A stretch of 37,115 nucleotides of DNA from Diphasiastrum complanatum. Lineage: Eukaryota; Streptophyta; Lycopodiopsida; Lycopodiales; Lycopodiaceae. A program made the translations under genes and the position numbers. Below, one piece after another: positions 11,992 to 21,600 of this stretch (within the stretch, counting starts at the first letter, position 1; the number at the start of each line of letters is the position of its first letter). The stretch lies in the NCBI GenBank assembly GCA_029204225.1, contig MU835691.1:1-37115 (forward strand), written 5' to 3'. The notes under the pieces were generated by a model that had not been told where the DNA came from, made no database searches, and was given only the letters and a program-made list of their open reading frames with translations.

Positions 11992-13044
11992 GTGAATTAC
12001 TCTTGCTTGACTTGTTAGCAATTTCCTTCATGTTTTGTGGTTACTTTGCCTTTAAACATCGTGATTTTGGCATGTTAGGATTAGTATATGCATTTGTGGT
12101 GGAATAGGATTAGATTGTGGTTATTTAATGTCATTTTGATTACTTATGCTTGATTATTTTGGTTTTTTATTCATTTGGAATGATGAGCATAGAAGGGAAG
12201 TGCATAGACTTGTACCTTCTACATCTCTTGCCAAACTTCATTTGTACATTTCTAATTTCGTTTCTACATTGTTTAATTTTTTTATTTCTTGCATTATTAT
12301 TCTTATTTTTTTATTTTGGACATTTGGAACTCATAGATTTGATCATTATTTATAGGCAAAAATTGATCTTGTTTATTTTGTATATAAATTGCATTAATTA
12401 TGTTTAAAAATGAGTGGGGAGTGCATTTTCTAGTTTTTTTTTTTTTTTGCCCCGTTTGACCCAACTTTTTTTATCTGAATGGTAGAGTTATGGAGTTTAG
12501 AAAGGGGTTTTTGGAGGTATAATTTTTCCTGGATTTCATTTGAGTGATGAGTTACAATTTTTTGCATATGGCACAAAAATTTTGTAATTTGCAGAAACCA
12601 AAACCAAAATAGCCCAAGTGAGAGAGATGGCTCGTCGTCAAACATTTCAAAAAAGAAATTCAAAGAGTTTACAATAAATTAATTTTTGATGGATCTACCT
12701 TTACGAAAAAAATTGCTACATAAAAATAAAACTAATGAAAATAAAAAACAAAGCACTCATAATTGGTCAACCAACTGTAGATGACCTCCAGAATGCCAAT
12801 TTGCGAATGTTTTTGCTCAGTTTTAATGCCATTTGAAGATTAAGATAAGAATAAATTATTGGAAAAAAAAAATACTCATAATTCGTCATCCACCTCCAAA
12901 TTGCCAATTTCGATTTTCTCATATGTTTGCTAAGGTTCTTACCGATTTTGATGTCATGTGAAAGTTAAATAATAATAATAATAATAATAAATGACATCAA
13001 GAACAAGATGGTGGATCATTCATATTCCAACGTTGAATAGTTGA
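11992..13044. other. Decayed leader/gag region, no readable protein
   Basis: The stretch is very AT-rich with homopolymers. Two loosely similar blocks (12762-12850 and 12873-12975) share phrases such as GCCAATTT and ATGCCATTTGAAG or ATGTCATGTGAAAG. It lies between the primer site and the zinc-knuckle gag fragment, so it is probably eroded leader and capsid sequence. Confidence 0.4.
12968..12991. repeat. (AAT)8 microsatellite
   Basis: About eight uninterrupted trinucleotide repeats lie inside AT-rich non-coding sequence. Confidence 0.95.
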
Positions 13045-13700
13045 ATGGGAAATCAGAGGAACTTGAATCATCAACACCAATCAATTATGCAAAAGAGAAA
13101 GACATGGCATGAGAAAGAACCAAGTGTTGGATGTCAACTAGTTGACTTAGAACATCATGAACATGATCAACATGAGCCAAAGGCCTACAAAATGCAAATT
13201 CTTCAACTAGACCAATGTGGATATTGCTTTGGAAATCACACACGGATCGAATGTCCAGTTAGAAATCCTCTATTACAAAATTGATCAGGGCATGATGCAA
13301 AGCATATGGTTGGAGGTCAACATCAAGATTAGTCAAACTTGACTGCATGCCAACAAGAGATTCATTTAAAGGATGAAAGGAGTTTTGTGTCGAGCACATC
13401 ATAATTGTCTCCAACTAGAAATGGTGAAGTGGAAGTATTGGTCACATCATCATGCATGTTCTATTATGTGGAGAGTGAGAAGGGACATTTGTTACATGTG
13501 TACGCTTATCACCTCAGAGGGGATGATAATATGCGCATGGTATGATGTTACAAATGTGGAGGAAGACGTCGTCATTAAAATGCCCACATCAAGGTGATCC
13601 AACAACCTTTTGACCTTGGTGTTCACAATGTGGTGTCAACCATCCATGTCTCGAATTTCCATTGAGACACCCCCAAAAATCTAAGATGATGTCCTCCTCC
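13045..13700 (+). pseudogene. Gag nucleocapsid fragment with several zinc knuckles
   Basis: The ATG at 13045 opens an 79-residue frame with the knuckle CGYCFGNHTRIEC (13216-13254), of the form Cx2Cx3Hx4C. After the stop, other frames hold weaker remains: CYKCGG at 13546-13563 followed by a His, and CSQCGVNHPCLEF at 13620-13658, where the last Cys has become Phe. These suit a Gag with a row of knuckles, like the plus-strand Ty3 element at 18198-19167, whose first knuckle is similar (CLICAGNHAMNEC). The reading frame is broken at least twice, so it is a remnant. It follows the tRNA-Asp-type primer site and has the same orientation. Confidence 0.65.
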
Positions 13701-13835
13701 AACATGCACCATGCTATCAGGCTAATCCACTCAAGATGCACTATAAAAAAAGAACATGGCAATTCTTCTAAGATCACAAAATACACAGTCACCCTAATAT
13801 TAAATGACAATAGTACCACAAAAAAAAAGAATTGG

Positions 13836-14048
13836 TAGACAGAATTTTCAAGTGGAGAGAGTTATGACATAATGTGCATGTGGCCAGCCAATGATGAGCT
13901 CCCGCATAGCTCATGCACATTTTGCATGCACAGCCAGTGACGTGATGGCAATGTACATGCAAAATGTGCATGAGCTATGCGGGAGCTCATCATTGGCTGG
14001 CCACATGCACATTCTGTCATAACTCTCTCCACTTGAAAATTCTGTCTA
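13836..14048. repeat. Near-perfect long hairpin, 93-bp arms and 27-base loop
   Basis: The arms are 13836-13928 and 13956-14048 and pair at 92 of 93 positions; the single mismatch is T at 13871 against the right arm. The termini read TAGACAGAATTTTC and GAAAATTCTGTCTA. No protein is encoded and no classic MITE end or clear target duplication was found. If transcribed, the RNA would fold into one long double-stranded stem, a substrate for Dicer-like enzymes. It may be a foldback element, a recent inverted duplication, or a young small-RNA locus. Confidence 0.92.
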
Positions 14049-14058
14049 ATGTGCGAAA

Positions 14059-14117
14059 AGTGCATGCGCTATGTGGCTGGCAGCCGTCATTGGCTATCAA
14101 CCTGCACATTCGGTCAA
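14059..14117 (+). repeat. Diverged third copy of the hairpin arm
   Basis: The segment has the same order of words as the right arm (GTGCATG, GCTATG, TCATTGGCT, TGCACATTC, GGTCA), with several substitutions and a short indel. It lies just outside the hairpin in the same orientation as the right arm. It shows that the unit existed as a repeat before the near-perfect pair formed. Confidence 0.7.
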
Positions 14118-14298
14118 AAAAATAATTGAAAAAAATGTAGCTTTCTTTTTTTGGAAAATGAAAAACCCAGATTTTTTTTTAATTAGAAAATTGCAAAAGA
14201 ATTGTACAAAAAAATGTGGGAAAAAAAATCTTCCAAAAAAAACACGAAAACAAAATCTGCCAAAAAAACGCTAAAAAAAACGTGTCATTCTTCATGGT

Positions 14299-14402
14299 AA
14301 GGCCCCTGCCCTCGAGCCTTTCGCCTGCTCAGTGGGGCCCTTGGGATCCCGCCCTCGGGCACTCACCTCCTAGGGCGAAAGGCCCTCGAATGGGGGCCTT
14401 GG
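14299..14402. repeat. GC-rich imperfect inverted repeat
   Basis: AAGGCCCC, CTCGAG and CCTTTCGCC on the left recur as the reverse complement (GGCGAAAGG, CTCGAA, GGGGGCCTT) on the right. It stands out as a GC-rich island in A-rich surroundings. Confidence 0.65.
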
Positions 14403-15257
14403 AAGGTGCTTGTAATAAAAATTTGCCACACTTTTTTGCCCTACAGATTTCGCGTTTTGTGAGGTTGCATCGTTTTCTTCATAAAAATGTGTTACTTCCG
14501 CGCAGAAGGTCATGTAAATTTTTCTTACATGCACCTTCCACATCCCACACAAAGAACTTGCATTAAAAAAAAATGTGGAAGAAAAAAAAAAAAAGGGACG
14601 CTCATAAATCCTTTTTTTTATTGAAAAGCAAACATGATTTTAACTAAATGAAAACCAACCGTACACGACTGGTAAGAGGTCGCCAACACCCCCAGAATGC
14701 GACACGTAGCATTAGAAACGGAAGGCTGCGACTCATCGACGATTGGTCACTTTCTGGAGAGGAAGCCCAGCGCCAAATCGATGCCTGACGCCTGCATTCA
14801 TCAAAGCAATTCTTCAAAATCAAAGCAATTTCTGCAAATCATCAAGGAGAAGAGCAAATAACAAGAAATTGGCAGCAATGTCATCAATCAATTGAATGTA
14901 TCTAAAAATGTACTCAAAGGTAAAATGATTATGGTAGCGCAATCACTGAAATTAAACTAGTAATCAGCTGAAGATGATCAAGCAAGCAGCATATTTTTAT
15001 ATCACAAAGCATGCTCCTGAACACAATTTTTTCATTGTAATAACAATGCGGCTCATTGCACATCTGCTCACATGGTCGTAAGCGTAAGGCAAATGTTCAT
15101 CAAATAATTATAGCATTGACGCATGAGCGCCATTCTGGATCGCAGAAGAACCAGACTTCAGACGTGTATTGTGGATCCAGATGGATATGTGAGATGAGAA
15201 CGGGAAGAGCCAGATGCAGACACCAGATAACCTAATCTAATCTCTCTATGTCCTTTC
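14403..15257. other. No recognisable gene
   Basis: The stretch holds poly-A runs near 14565 and 14580 and a short more balanced stretch at 14640-14800 that could be an exon on the minus strand, though I recognise no protein there. Otherwise it is AT-rich non-coding sequence. Confidence 0.4.
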
Positions 15258-15691
15258 CCAATATATCTAACTCTTGGATCGTCACTTCCAAGTTCCATGT
15301 CTTCAGGATTTTACCAAAGATGTCAGACAATCACTGTACATCAATAAATGTGAAAGCTTAATTCCTCTACAAAACTGAGACTATCCCTGAGAAGGTCTCT
15401 TTCAACGCGCGATATCCATTTTCTGCCTCCATTCTGCAGATGCACGCCTATCGCTGTCTCCACAATAAAGTTTTTTAGTGTCAAAATATCTCTAACTCTT
15501 GGATCGTCACTTCCATGTCTTCAGGATTTTACCAAAGATGTCAGACAATCACTGTACATCAATAAATCTGAAAGTTTAATTCCTCTACAAAACTGAGACT
15601 ATCCCTGAGAAGGTGTCTTTCGACGCGCGATATCCATTCTGCAGTTGCACGCCTATCGCCGTCTCCACAATAAAGTTTTTTAGTGTCAAAA
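15258..15691. repeat. Tandem direct duplication, two units of about 208-226 bp
   Basis: The unit from ATATCT(CT)AACTCTTGG to the AATAAAGTTTTTTAGTGTC block occurs at about 15258-15483 and again at 15484-15691. The copies are highly similar. The first has about 13 extra bases (a small internal duplication near GCAGAATGG). On the minus strand the unit encodes the end of the ORF at 15559-15825, so the duplication copied a 3' coding end. Confidence 0.9.
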
Positions 15692-15825
15692 TATCTCAGA
15701 GCGTGTCGAGCGTCGAGCAGGCCTTTTTTGCGTTGTAGATAGACTATCCGCTCCCACATTTGTTTATCGATAAACGTTTGCCTTATAATTGGTCTCGTTA
15801 CTTCCTTCAAAGAATGTGGCTTCAC
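15559..15825 (-). CDS. Hypothetical protein or terminal exon, unrecognised
   Basis: An 88-residue open frame has no ATG at its upstream end (a TAA lies just before a GTG), so it is more likely an exon than a complete gene. It is rich in charged residues: WERIVYLQRKKGLLDARHAL and KKLYCGDGDRRATAEW. Its last third lies in the second copy of the tandem duplication. The equivalent frame in the first copy keeps YCGD-DRRA-AEW but is then frameshifted by the 13-base insertion. The start region is about 140 bp from the divergent ORF at 15967, so the two might share a promoter. I do not recognise the family. Confidence 0.4.
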   Translation of the reverse strand: MKPHSLKEVTRPIIRQTFIDKQMWERIVYLQRKKGLLDARHALRYFDTKKLYCGDGDRRATAEWISRVERHLLRDSLSFVEELNFQIY

Positions 15826-15966
15826 GCTTTAGTATAATGAATACGGCATTGCAATCAGAAAATAAATCTAGCATATAATCAAGTTAATAGACGTTTGTTT
15901 TGTTATTGAACAGCAGAGCAAAGAAAGTGGTTCTTCCTGAGAAAAAAGAGCAGATTTTCTGATTAG

Positions 15967-16683
15967 ATGTCACAACCATTAGGCCAGGAAGCTGAGATGC
16001 CTGCTGTAAGGAATCAGCCATCGACTAAACTTATAAGAGTGGCTCACGCGATTCGGATAAAATGGCCCCCAGAGGACGTTGAAGCGGATGCCAAAAACTG
16101 GCTAATTCCCAGTCCAACTAAAACCAAGCCATCTAGTCAACATTTCTTGGTGGTGGATACGTTGTTCGATGAGAATTTTTCGAATAGCGAAAAAATTCAG
16201 CATGACAAAAATGAGGGGCATCAACCAGAGGAATATGAAGTACATCCAATATCTGAGTCAGAAATATCATGCCGTCACCTCGTTTATGACCTTCATGAAT
16301 ACATGATCACTTTGTATGAACATGTCAAGCGCGATGATGATCACACGATTAAAATTGGTGTCACACACATCAGCACAACTACAAGGCCGATTTACGCCAG
16401 GGAAGAGACACATGACGAGTATGATCGTGATGGTCATGGACGTCCCCTTGCATTCAATTACTATCACGCTATTACACTCAAGAGCAACAAAAAACTCGAC
16501 TGCATCAATCAATCGCTTCGGGAAGAAACCTACGTTTGTTGCACTCTCATGAACGAGACCGTAGGGGAAGGTGAAGCAAATACAACTTATCATGCCCATC
16601 TGCACAAGCATACACTGGTTCTTTATCTCCGAAAAACACCTACGACGCTGGAAGAAGAGCGGCCAAGAGAAGACAGAATGTGA
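15967..16683 (+). CDS. Hypothetical 238-residue protein, unrecognised
   Basis: A complete ORF runs from ATG (15967) to TGA with no interruption, unusual in this decayed region. The first 70 residues are polar and low in structure (SQPLGQEAEMPAVRNQPSTK). A more ordered part from about residue 100 to 220 contains LVYDLHEYMITLYEHVKRDD, HTIKIGVTHI, HDEYDRDGHGRPLAFNYYHA and YHAHLHKHTLVLYLRK. The phrase KIGVT after a polar turn loosely recalls GIY-YIG-type (T5orf172/MUG113) domains, but the second motif is not clear and I give this little weight. No signal peptide or membrane helix is seen. The tail is basic and acidic (LEEERPREDRM). It may be a single-exon gene or a domesticated element ORF. Confidence 0.5.
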   Translation: MSQPLGQEAEMPAVRNQPSTKLIRVAHAIRIKWPPEDVEADAKNWLIPSPTKTKPSSQHFLVVDTLFDENFSNSEKIQHDKNEGHQPEEYEVHPISESEISCRHLVYDLHEYMITLYEHVKRDDDHTIKIGVTHISTTTRPIYAREETHDEYDRDGHGRPLAFNYYHAITLKSNKKLDCINQSLREETYVCCTLMNETVGEGEANTTYHAHLHKHTLVLYLRKTPTTLEEERPREDRM

Positions 16684-17324
16684 AGGGCTAAGAAAGCGTC
16701 AAAAAGAGGGACCACATGAGCTTCATCAGCCTCAGAAGCATCATCAGGAATGTTACCAACCTTAAGAGCAGTATCATTCTTTTCATATCCTCAATAACAT
16801 CAGAATCCGGATCAAGCAAACATAATTAACCATCAACATGAGCACCGTGTAAGGAAGTGATCGCCTCATCAAGCCGGGGAAAAATCAGCCGATCTTCGAT
16901 AATAACGGACCAATTGAAGCAGCTCTTACACATGAATCCAAGGAACATTAAGGATGTCATAGAATCAAATGCATTGTTACACCTGCCTCGAAATCTTAGA
17001 AACGTTATCCATGACAACACCAAAGAATGTATGTATCAGGCATGCAATATAGCAGTATAGGATGAAAACCCCTTTCACCAAATAGAATTTAGAATCCAAT
17101 GAACCCATCTTTCACATCCTACTAAATAATGAGCACAAAATGGACCAATGCAATATGATTAAAAACATGATCATCAACTCATTGACAACAACAACAAACA
17201 TTGCTCTTCCACAAATTCTTGATAATGTCCACCATGTCGCCTACATTCAGATTTCCATGACGCTATTGCTTGCTCACATGGAAATAGAAAATCAATAAAA
17301 GTACTTTAGGCCTTTTTGCGGGAC
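16684..17324. other. No recognisable gene
   Basis: Short ORFs on both strands at 16826-17060 overlap each other, and I recognise none. Part of it could be 3' UTR of the 238-residue ORF. Confidence 0.4.
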
Positions 17325-18197
17325 TTTTAATGTCGCAGGCCTAAATGTTAAATTAGTGAATAAAATAAGGGTTCCCACCAAAATTGGTTCAAATTCAATT
17401 TCAAATTGGTTCCCTCCAATTATTGAATGAATTCCCACTCTTTTTTAAATATGAATAGTTAGGGAGGTAGAAATGGGTCAGTAGGATTTCGAGGCCAAGG
17501 CCCTCCTCTCCACTATATATAGGGGTTGCTCCTCATGTTTTCATCTTCATTTCAATACAAGCAAATTAGTTCTCTTATGGAATGGATATGTCAATGTCCT
17601 TGCTCACAATCTCTATTCCTCCATCTCTCATGCTTTTATCGTATTTGCTAATTGTTGGATATGAATGTTACTGGAATTGCTAATTTTTATGCTTTTTGTG
17701 AGAGGGACAGGGAGAGAGAAAATGAGTAAGCTATTATCATTTTGGATCTTAGGGTTAATGGTTGTAATGTTAATGGATGTTAGAATTAGATGTGGATCTT
17801 CCATGCATGCTGAATTCTGAGATATGTTATCGCTCTCACGGGAACGAACCTCCACGTGACAACTACACAGCTTGTTTGGTTGATGATTAGCTTGTATTAG
17901 GCATCTTGTCTTGGCATGAATAGTGTTAAAATTGCATTTTAGGGTTAAATTTGGAGTGATTTTGCTTGATTTGAGTGGATCTTCTTGTTTGAAATCCAAT
18001 TTGTTTGTTGAGTAGGGGAAGGCATTCAGATCACCATTTTTAAGATCCATTTGGATCTGAGAAATAAAATAAAACAACAAAAATCGGTCAAATCTGTCAG
18101 ATTTGGTCAAAAGAAGCAAAATTGTCATCAGAGCTGATAACTTTTTACTCTCTTTCAGGAAACGTTCGTCGATGGTAATTTTTTGTGAGGAGTTTAA
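17325..18197 (+). mobile_element. Probable 5' LTR and leader of the plus-strand Ty3 element
   Basis: A TATA box (ACTATATATAGGGG at about 17512-17525) lies upstream of the gag region in the same orientation, with an AATAAA-like sequence at 17362. A matching 3' LTR was not found downstream of the integrase and no primer site could be fixed, so the LTR borders are unknown. The alternative is an unrelated promoter. Confidence 0.4.
17513..17522 (+). promoter_or_regulatory. TATA box
   Basis: TATATATAGG occurs in the sequence CCACTATATATAGGGG. It is well placed to drive transcription of the Ty3 element to its right. Confidence 0.55.
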
Positions 18198-19167
18198 CAC
18201 CTTTCTACAAAATTATCAGTTTTCTCAGAAGAACCTTCGTCTGAAACCTTCGCCAAAGATTGTCATCTGACTTACTATTTTGGTTCATCAGTGAGTTTGG
18301 CGAACGATAAGCAGAGGCCACGGTGTCATATTGACCTATTTTTGTCAAAAAAAGAACCTGAAAAGTTTGCAAAGACTTTTCCTAGTCGGGAAAATGTTTG
18401 GTGTTTAATTTGTGCAGGCAATCACGCTATGAATGAATGTCCAACATTGAAACAACGAATGACGAATACTATTTGTCATCTATGTAACTCTATGGGACAT
18501 GAAATAACCTTTTGTTCTTTTAATCCTTGGAATATCTAGCAAAGGTATGTTAAGCTTCAGTATCGAGAACCTACTTATTCAAAGGGTCCTGATGGGAAGC
18601 CTTTCAATTTTGCCCTTGGATTTTTAGAACAACTAGCTCTGCCAGTTCCAATGGGATAGAGTGCTCCTCCTGCAAATCTAATGGAACCAAAACATTATCC
18701 TGGTAATGAGCAATGGAACTATAGCAATGATCACGAGAGTGGTCCTTCAAAACAGTATGCTATCTATGCTGCAAGTAGCTAGACAATGGTCCAGAGTGCC
18801 ACTTGGATGTTTTGCATGCAAAGAGAACCATAGAGTTGTTGAATGTCCAAACAAAGAGAAGTTTATAACATTTTGTAGAGAATGTGGTTATGGACACTGT
18901 TCTAAAGATTGTCCTTCTAGACCCAAACCACCACCGGTTACTACTCCAGTGAATATGATTACGATCAAGAAAAGGCTAGAAGCTCAATCTAAATTAACTA
19001 TATCTTTGATGGTTGTTACTAGAGCTCAAAAACATAAGGAGGTTCTAGACGATCCAGTATCTGCTGAACTTGTACCAACTAACTATAGATATACCTACCG
19101 CATCAGGGGTGTATCCAAATCTCAAAGTAGAAAAGAAAAGATATCAAGATATGAGATAGTGGATTAA
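18198..19167 (+). pseudogene. Ty3-type gag with four zinc knuckles, interrupted
   Basis: An open frame with no ATG runs from 18198 to a TAG near 18538, and a second frame runs on from about 18706. Four knuckles are seen: CLICAGNHAMNEC (18402-18440), CHLCNSMGHEITFC (18474-18515), CFACKENHRVVEC (18808-18846) and CRECGYGHCSKDC (18874-18912). Three have the short Cx2Cx3Hx4C form; the second has the standard Cx2Cx4Hx4C form. About 95 residues of Pro/Gly/Asn-rich linker separate the second and third, with in-frame stops near 18538, 18658 and 18780 and a frameshift. Most plant Ty3 Gag proteins carry one or two knuckles, so four is unusual. A classic capsid domain was not recognised upstream. Confidence 0.75.
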
Positions 19168-19189
19168 ATAGTTGCAATAAGAATAAGCC

Positions 19190-19501
19190 TTGGAAGCCGC
19201 TAAAGCAGCAGCCGAAGTCCATTCTTCATCTATGCCACAAGCAGATCCAAGAACGAATGTTAATACACAGTTGCATCATCGTGAAGAACACTTCAAGATG
19301 AGAGAACCAGAAGCGTCGCAAACAGAAATGATCGAAAATATTTTGTCTAGCAAGATGGATATTACATTGGGAGAATTTCTCAAATTGGTGCCTAAAGCAA
19401 AACAAGTATTAGCAGAAAGATTGATTCAAATGAAACCACAAGTCCGTCAGAAGCTACTTTTCTGTGCCGGGTTGAAGAAACGAACAAAGTACTCAATGTA
19501 G
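19190..19501 (+). pseudogene. Gag-to-protease linker
   Basis: An open frame of about 103 residues is rich in Ala, Gln, Glu and Lys. It contains EMIENILSSKMDITLGEFLK and LVPKAKQVLAERL. In Tat-like and related plant elements a similar segment (typically a short I-L-x-x-x-V-x-x-T-L-x-E-L-L-x-x-x-P motif) sits just before the protease. The same order here supports that reading. It ends at a stop at 19499-19501, before the protease. Confidence 0.55.
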
Positions 19502-20109
19502 GAACTGCTCGAGAAAGTGAGCAGAAAAACATTACCCTACCGATACAACATAGACAATTTGGTAAAGAAGCAATCGTGATTTATGGAGGTTCAAGAGTCA
19601 ATCTGATTTCAACCAAGCTATGTGCAAAATGGGGACTTACAAAGTTGAAGCCTGCCACTTTTGCCATCAAGTTGGCTGATCAAACGACAGTCCATGCGAG
19701 AGGAATGGTTGAAGACGTACCTATTAAAATAGCTAGAGTACAGTTTGTCATTACTTTTGTAGTGATGGACTTACCTGACGTGCCAAATGTATATCAAATT
19801 TTATTGGGACGTCCATGGTTACGAGTTGCACAAGTAATTCATAACTGGGACACCGGCAAAATTACTTTTGAGAATCATGAGCGTGTGGTCAAAGTAGATC
19901 CAATCACTTGGACTATCAAGCCAGTAGTCCAAAGAGGAAATGATGATTCATCAACAACTGATCATACCTGTGATCGACAAATGAAGAATTTGGGAGTCCA
20001 TTATGACTCTCAAACCGACACTGTCCTAGAAACAGTGGATTGTACAGTAGGCTATATGTGTCAACAAGATAATCAATCCAAATTGAGCGAAATTTTCTTA
20101 CTTTATTGA
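19502..20109 (+). pseudogene. Retropepsin with mutated active site
   Basis: The expected motif for this group is D-G-G-S followed by V-N-L-I-S; the sequence reads IYGGSRVNLIS. The catalytic Asp codon is TAT at 19582-19584, one base from GAT, so the protease would be dead. The closing motif YQILLGRPWL is intact and the frame stays open to 20109, with 177 residues from the GTG at 19576. The alternative that the Tyr is a sequencing error cannot be excluded. The domain follows the gag linker and precedes the RT. Confidence 0.82.
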
Positions 20110-20820
20110 ACTTTGGATACGCCAATCACTTTTTCATTAAATATGATGAATTTGGCTTGGATAACCACTAATCCAATTCCAGATCCAATTGAAGATGATC
20201 TAATACATGTTAGTCATGCATTGACTTACGATGGAGATGCAGAACTTACCGATGAGCAGATCCTCAATCACATGGACCCTACGAGATTTGGAGTTCTAGA
20301 TATTTCAGATGCACTGACAATAAAACCATCAAAAATAGTCATATTGAAGGAAGAAAAGATGGCATAACCAATGACAAAGAAACAAGCTAAGCAACACTAC
20401 AAAACGGTCCTGAAATGGAAAAAATCATCTCAAAAAATTGATTCTAAGAATCTACCACCTTTATTAGATAAAGAAAACGGAATTGTCAATGATGATTCTT
20501 CAAGTCGGACTTCTCGCAAGAAATCACCATAAAAAAAGTAGTCACCTTCAGAGAAGACCACATCTTCTAGAAAGCCATTGTCTCCACGATCGATTCCTGC
20601 CAAAAAGGCTAAACGAAGATCAAAGATCAACCCTTATGAAAAGGAACAATCAGAGGAAGTCCAGCATGGTATGCCAAAGCATTTCAAACTTTGTACTTTG
20701 GATGATGTTGTGATTATGTTACCCAAGCTCGACGTGAACCAGAAGAGCAAGTAACGGAATCAAAGGAGGTTTACGATGGACTAGCTAGGACTCAGCCAAT
20801 GAATCTTATTGAACTAGGTG
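20110..20820 (+). pseudogene. Protease-to-RT linker with basic cluster
   Basis: The region is rich in acidic residues at first (PIPDPIEDDLIHVSHALTYD), then in Ser/Lys/Arg (PRSIPAKKAKRRSKINP near 20590-20635), which resembles a nuclear localisation signal. Stops near 20366, 20530 and 20540 and a frameshift near 20710 break it. Such spacers are common in Tat-like elements; a nuclear role for the basic cluster is inferred. Confidence 0.5.
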
Positions 20821-21600
20821 GGCCAGAGAAAATTGTTCAAGTTGGAGCACAACTTACTCATGAACAATTTCAAGCATTAAGGAAGTTATTGATCAAGTAC
20901 CAAGATTGTTTTGCTTGGACATACAAGGATCTCAAAGGAATTCCTACCTCGGTTATGAGCATACGATACCCCTAATGCTTGATGCAATTCCAAAGGTCAC
21001 AAAATTTTATCATTGTAATCCAAACGTTACTGAACTTATAAAGAAAGAGCTACAAAGACTTCTTGAAACCGACTTTATTTACAAAATCGAACATACAAAA
21101 TGGGTTTCGCCAATTGTCGCCGTTCCTAAGAAGAATGTAAAGCTGAGGATTTGTGTGAATCTCAAAGCTTTGAACAAAGTGACGCAAAAGGATCACTTTT
21201 TGTCACCCTTTACTGAAAGCTTTTTGGACCGTCTTGCTGGAGTGGAAGCATATAGTTTTTTGGATGAATTTAGTGGTTACAACCAAGTCAAGATAGCACC
21301 TGCGGATCGTTATAAAATAGCTTTTGTGATAGAATGGAGAACTTATGCTTATAAAGTTATGTCGTTTGGACTTTGTAATGCACCTAGTTCATTTCAAAGA
21401 GTGATGCAACTTGCCTTCAAAGACTATTTGTAGAAACTCCTTGAAATCTACTTGGATGATCTCGGAGTCCATAGTGTGGGATACAGACCATCTGGAACAT
21501 TTGAAAAAAGTATTTGAACGTTGTAGCAAGTATCGAATCTCCTTAAATCCATAAAAGTGTCAAATATGGGTTTCTCACGGAGTTGTCTTTGGACATGTGA
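20821..21600 (+). pseudogene. Ty3/gypsy reverse transcriptase
   Basis: The domain begins with a QVGAQLTHEQFQAL helix and FAWTYKDLKGIP. It then shows WVSPIVAVPKKN, FLDEFSGYNQVKIAP (first catalytic Asp), VMSFGLCNAPSSFQRVM, and YLDD at 21449-21460 (the other catalytic Asp pair). A frameshift occurs near 20935, a TAG at 21431-21433 just before YLDD, another frameshift near 21470, and a stop near 21553. The catalytic residues are present but the ORF is not continuous. The enzyme would copy element RNA to DNA. It is read as Ty3/gypsy because RT and RNase H precede integrase. Confidence 0.92.

Noticed and set aside
16267-16611. Minus-strand 114-residue frame
   Set aside because: It is antisense to the intact 238-residue ORF and has no motif.
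17628-18200. Minus-strand 190-residue open frame
   Set aside because: It is low-complexity AT-rich sequence opposite the presumed leader of the Ty3 element and has no conserved motif.
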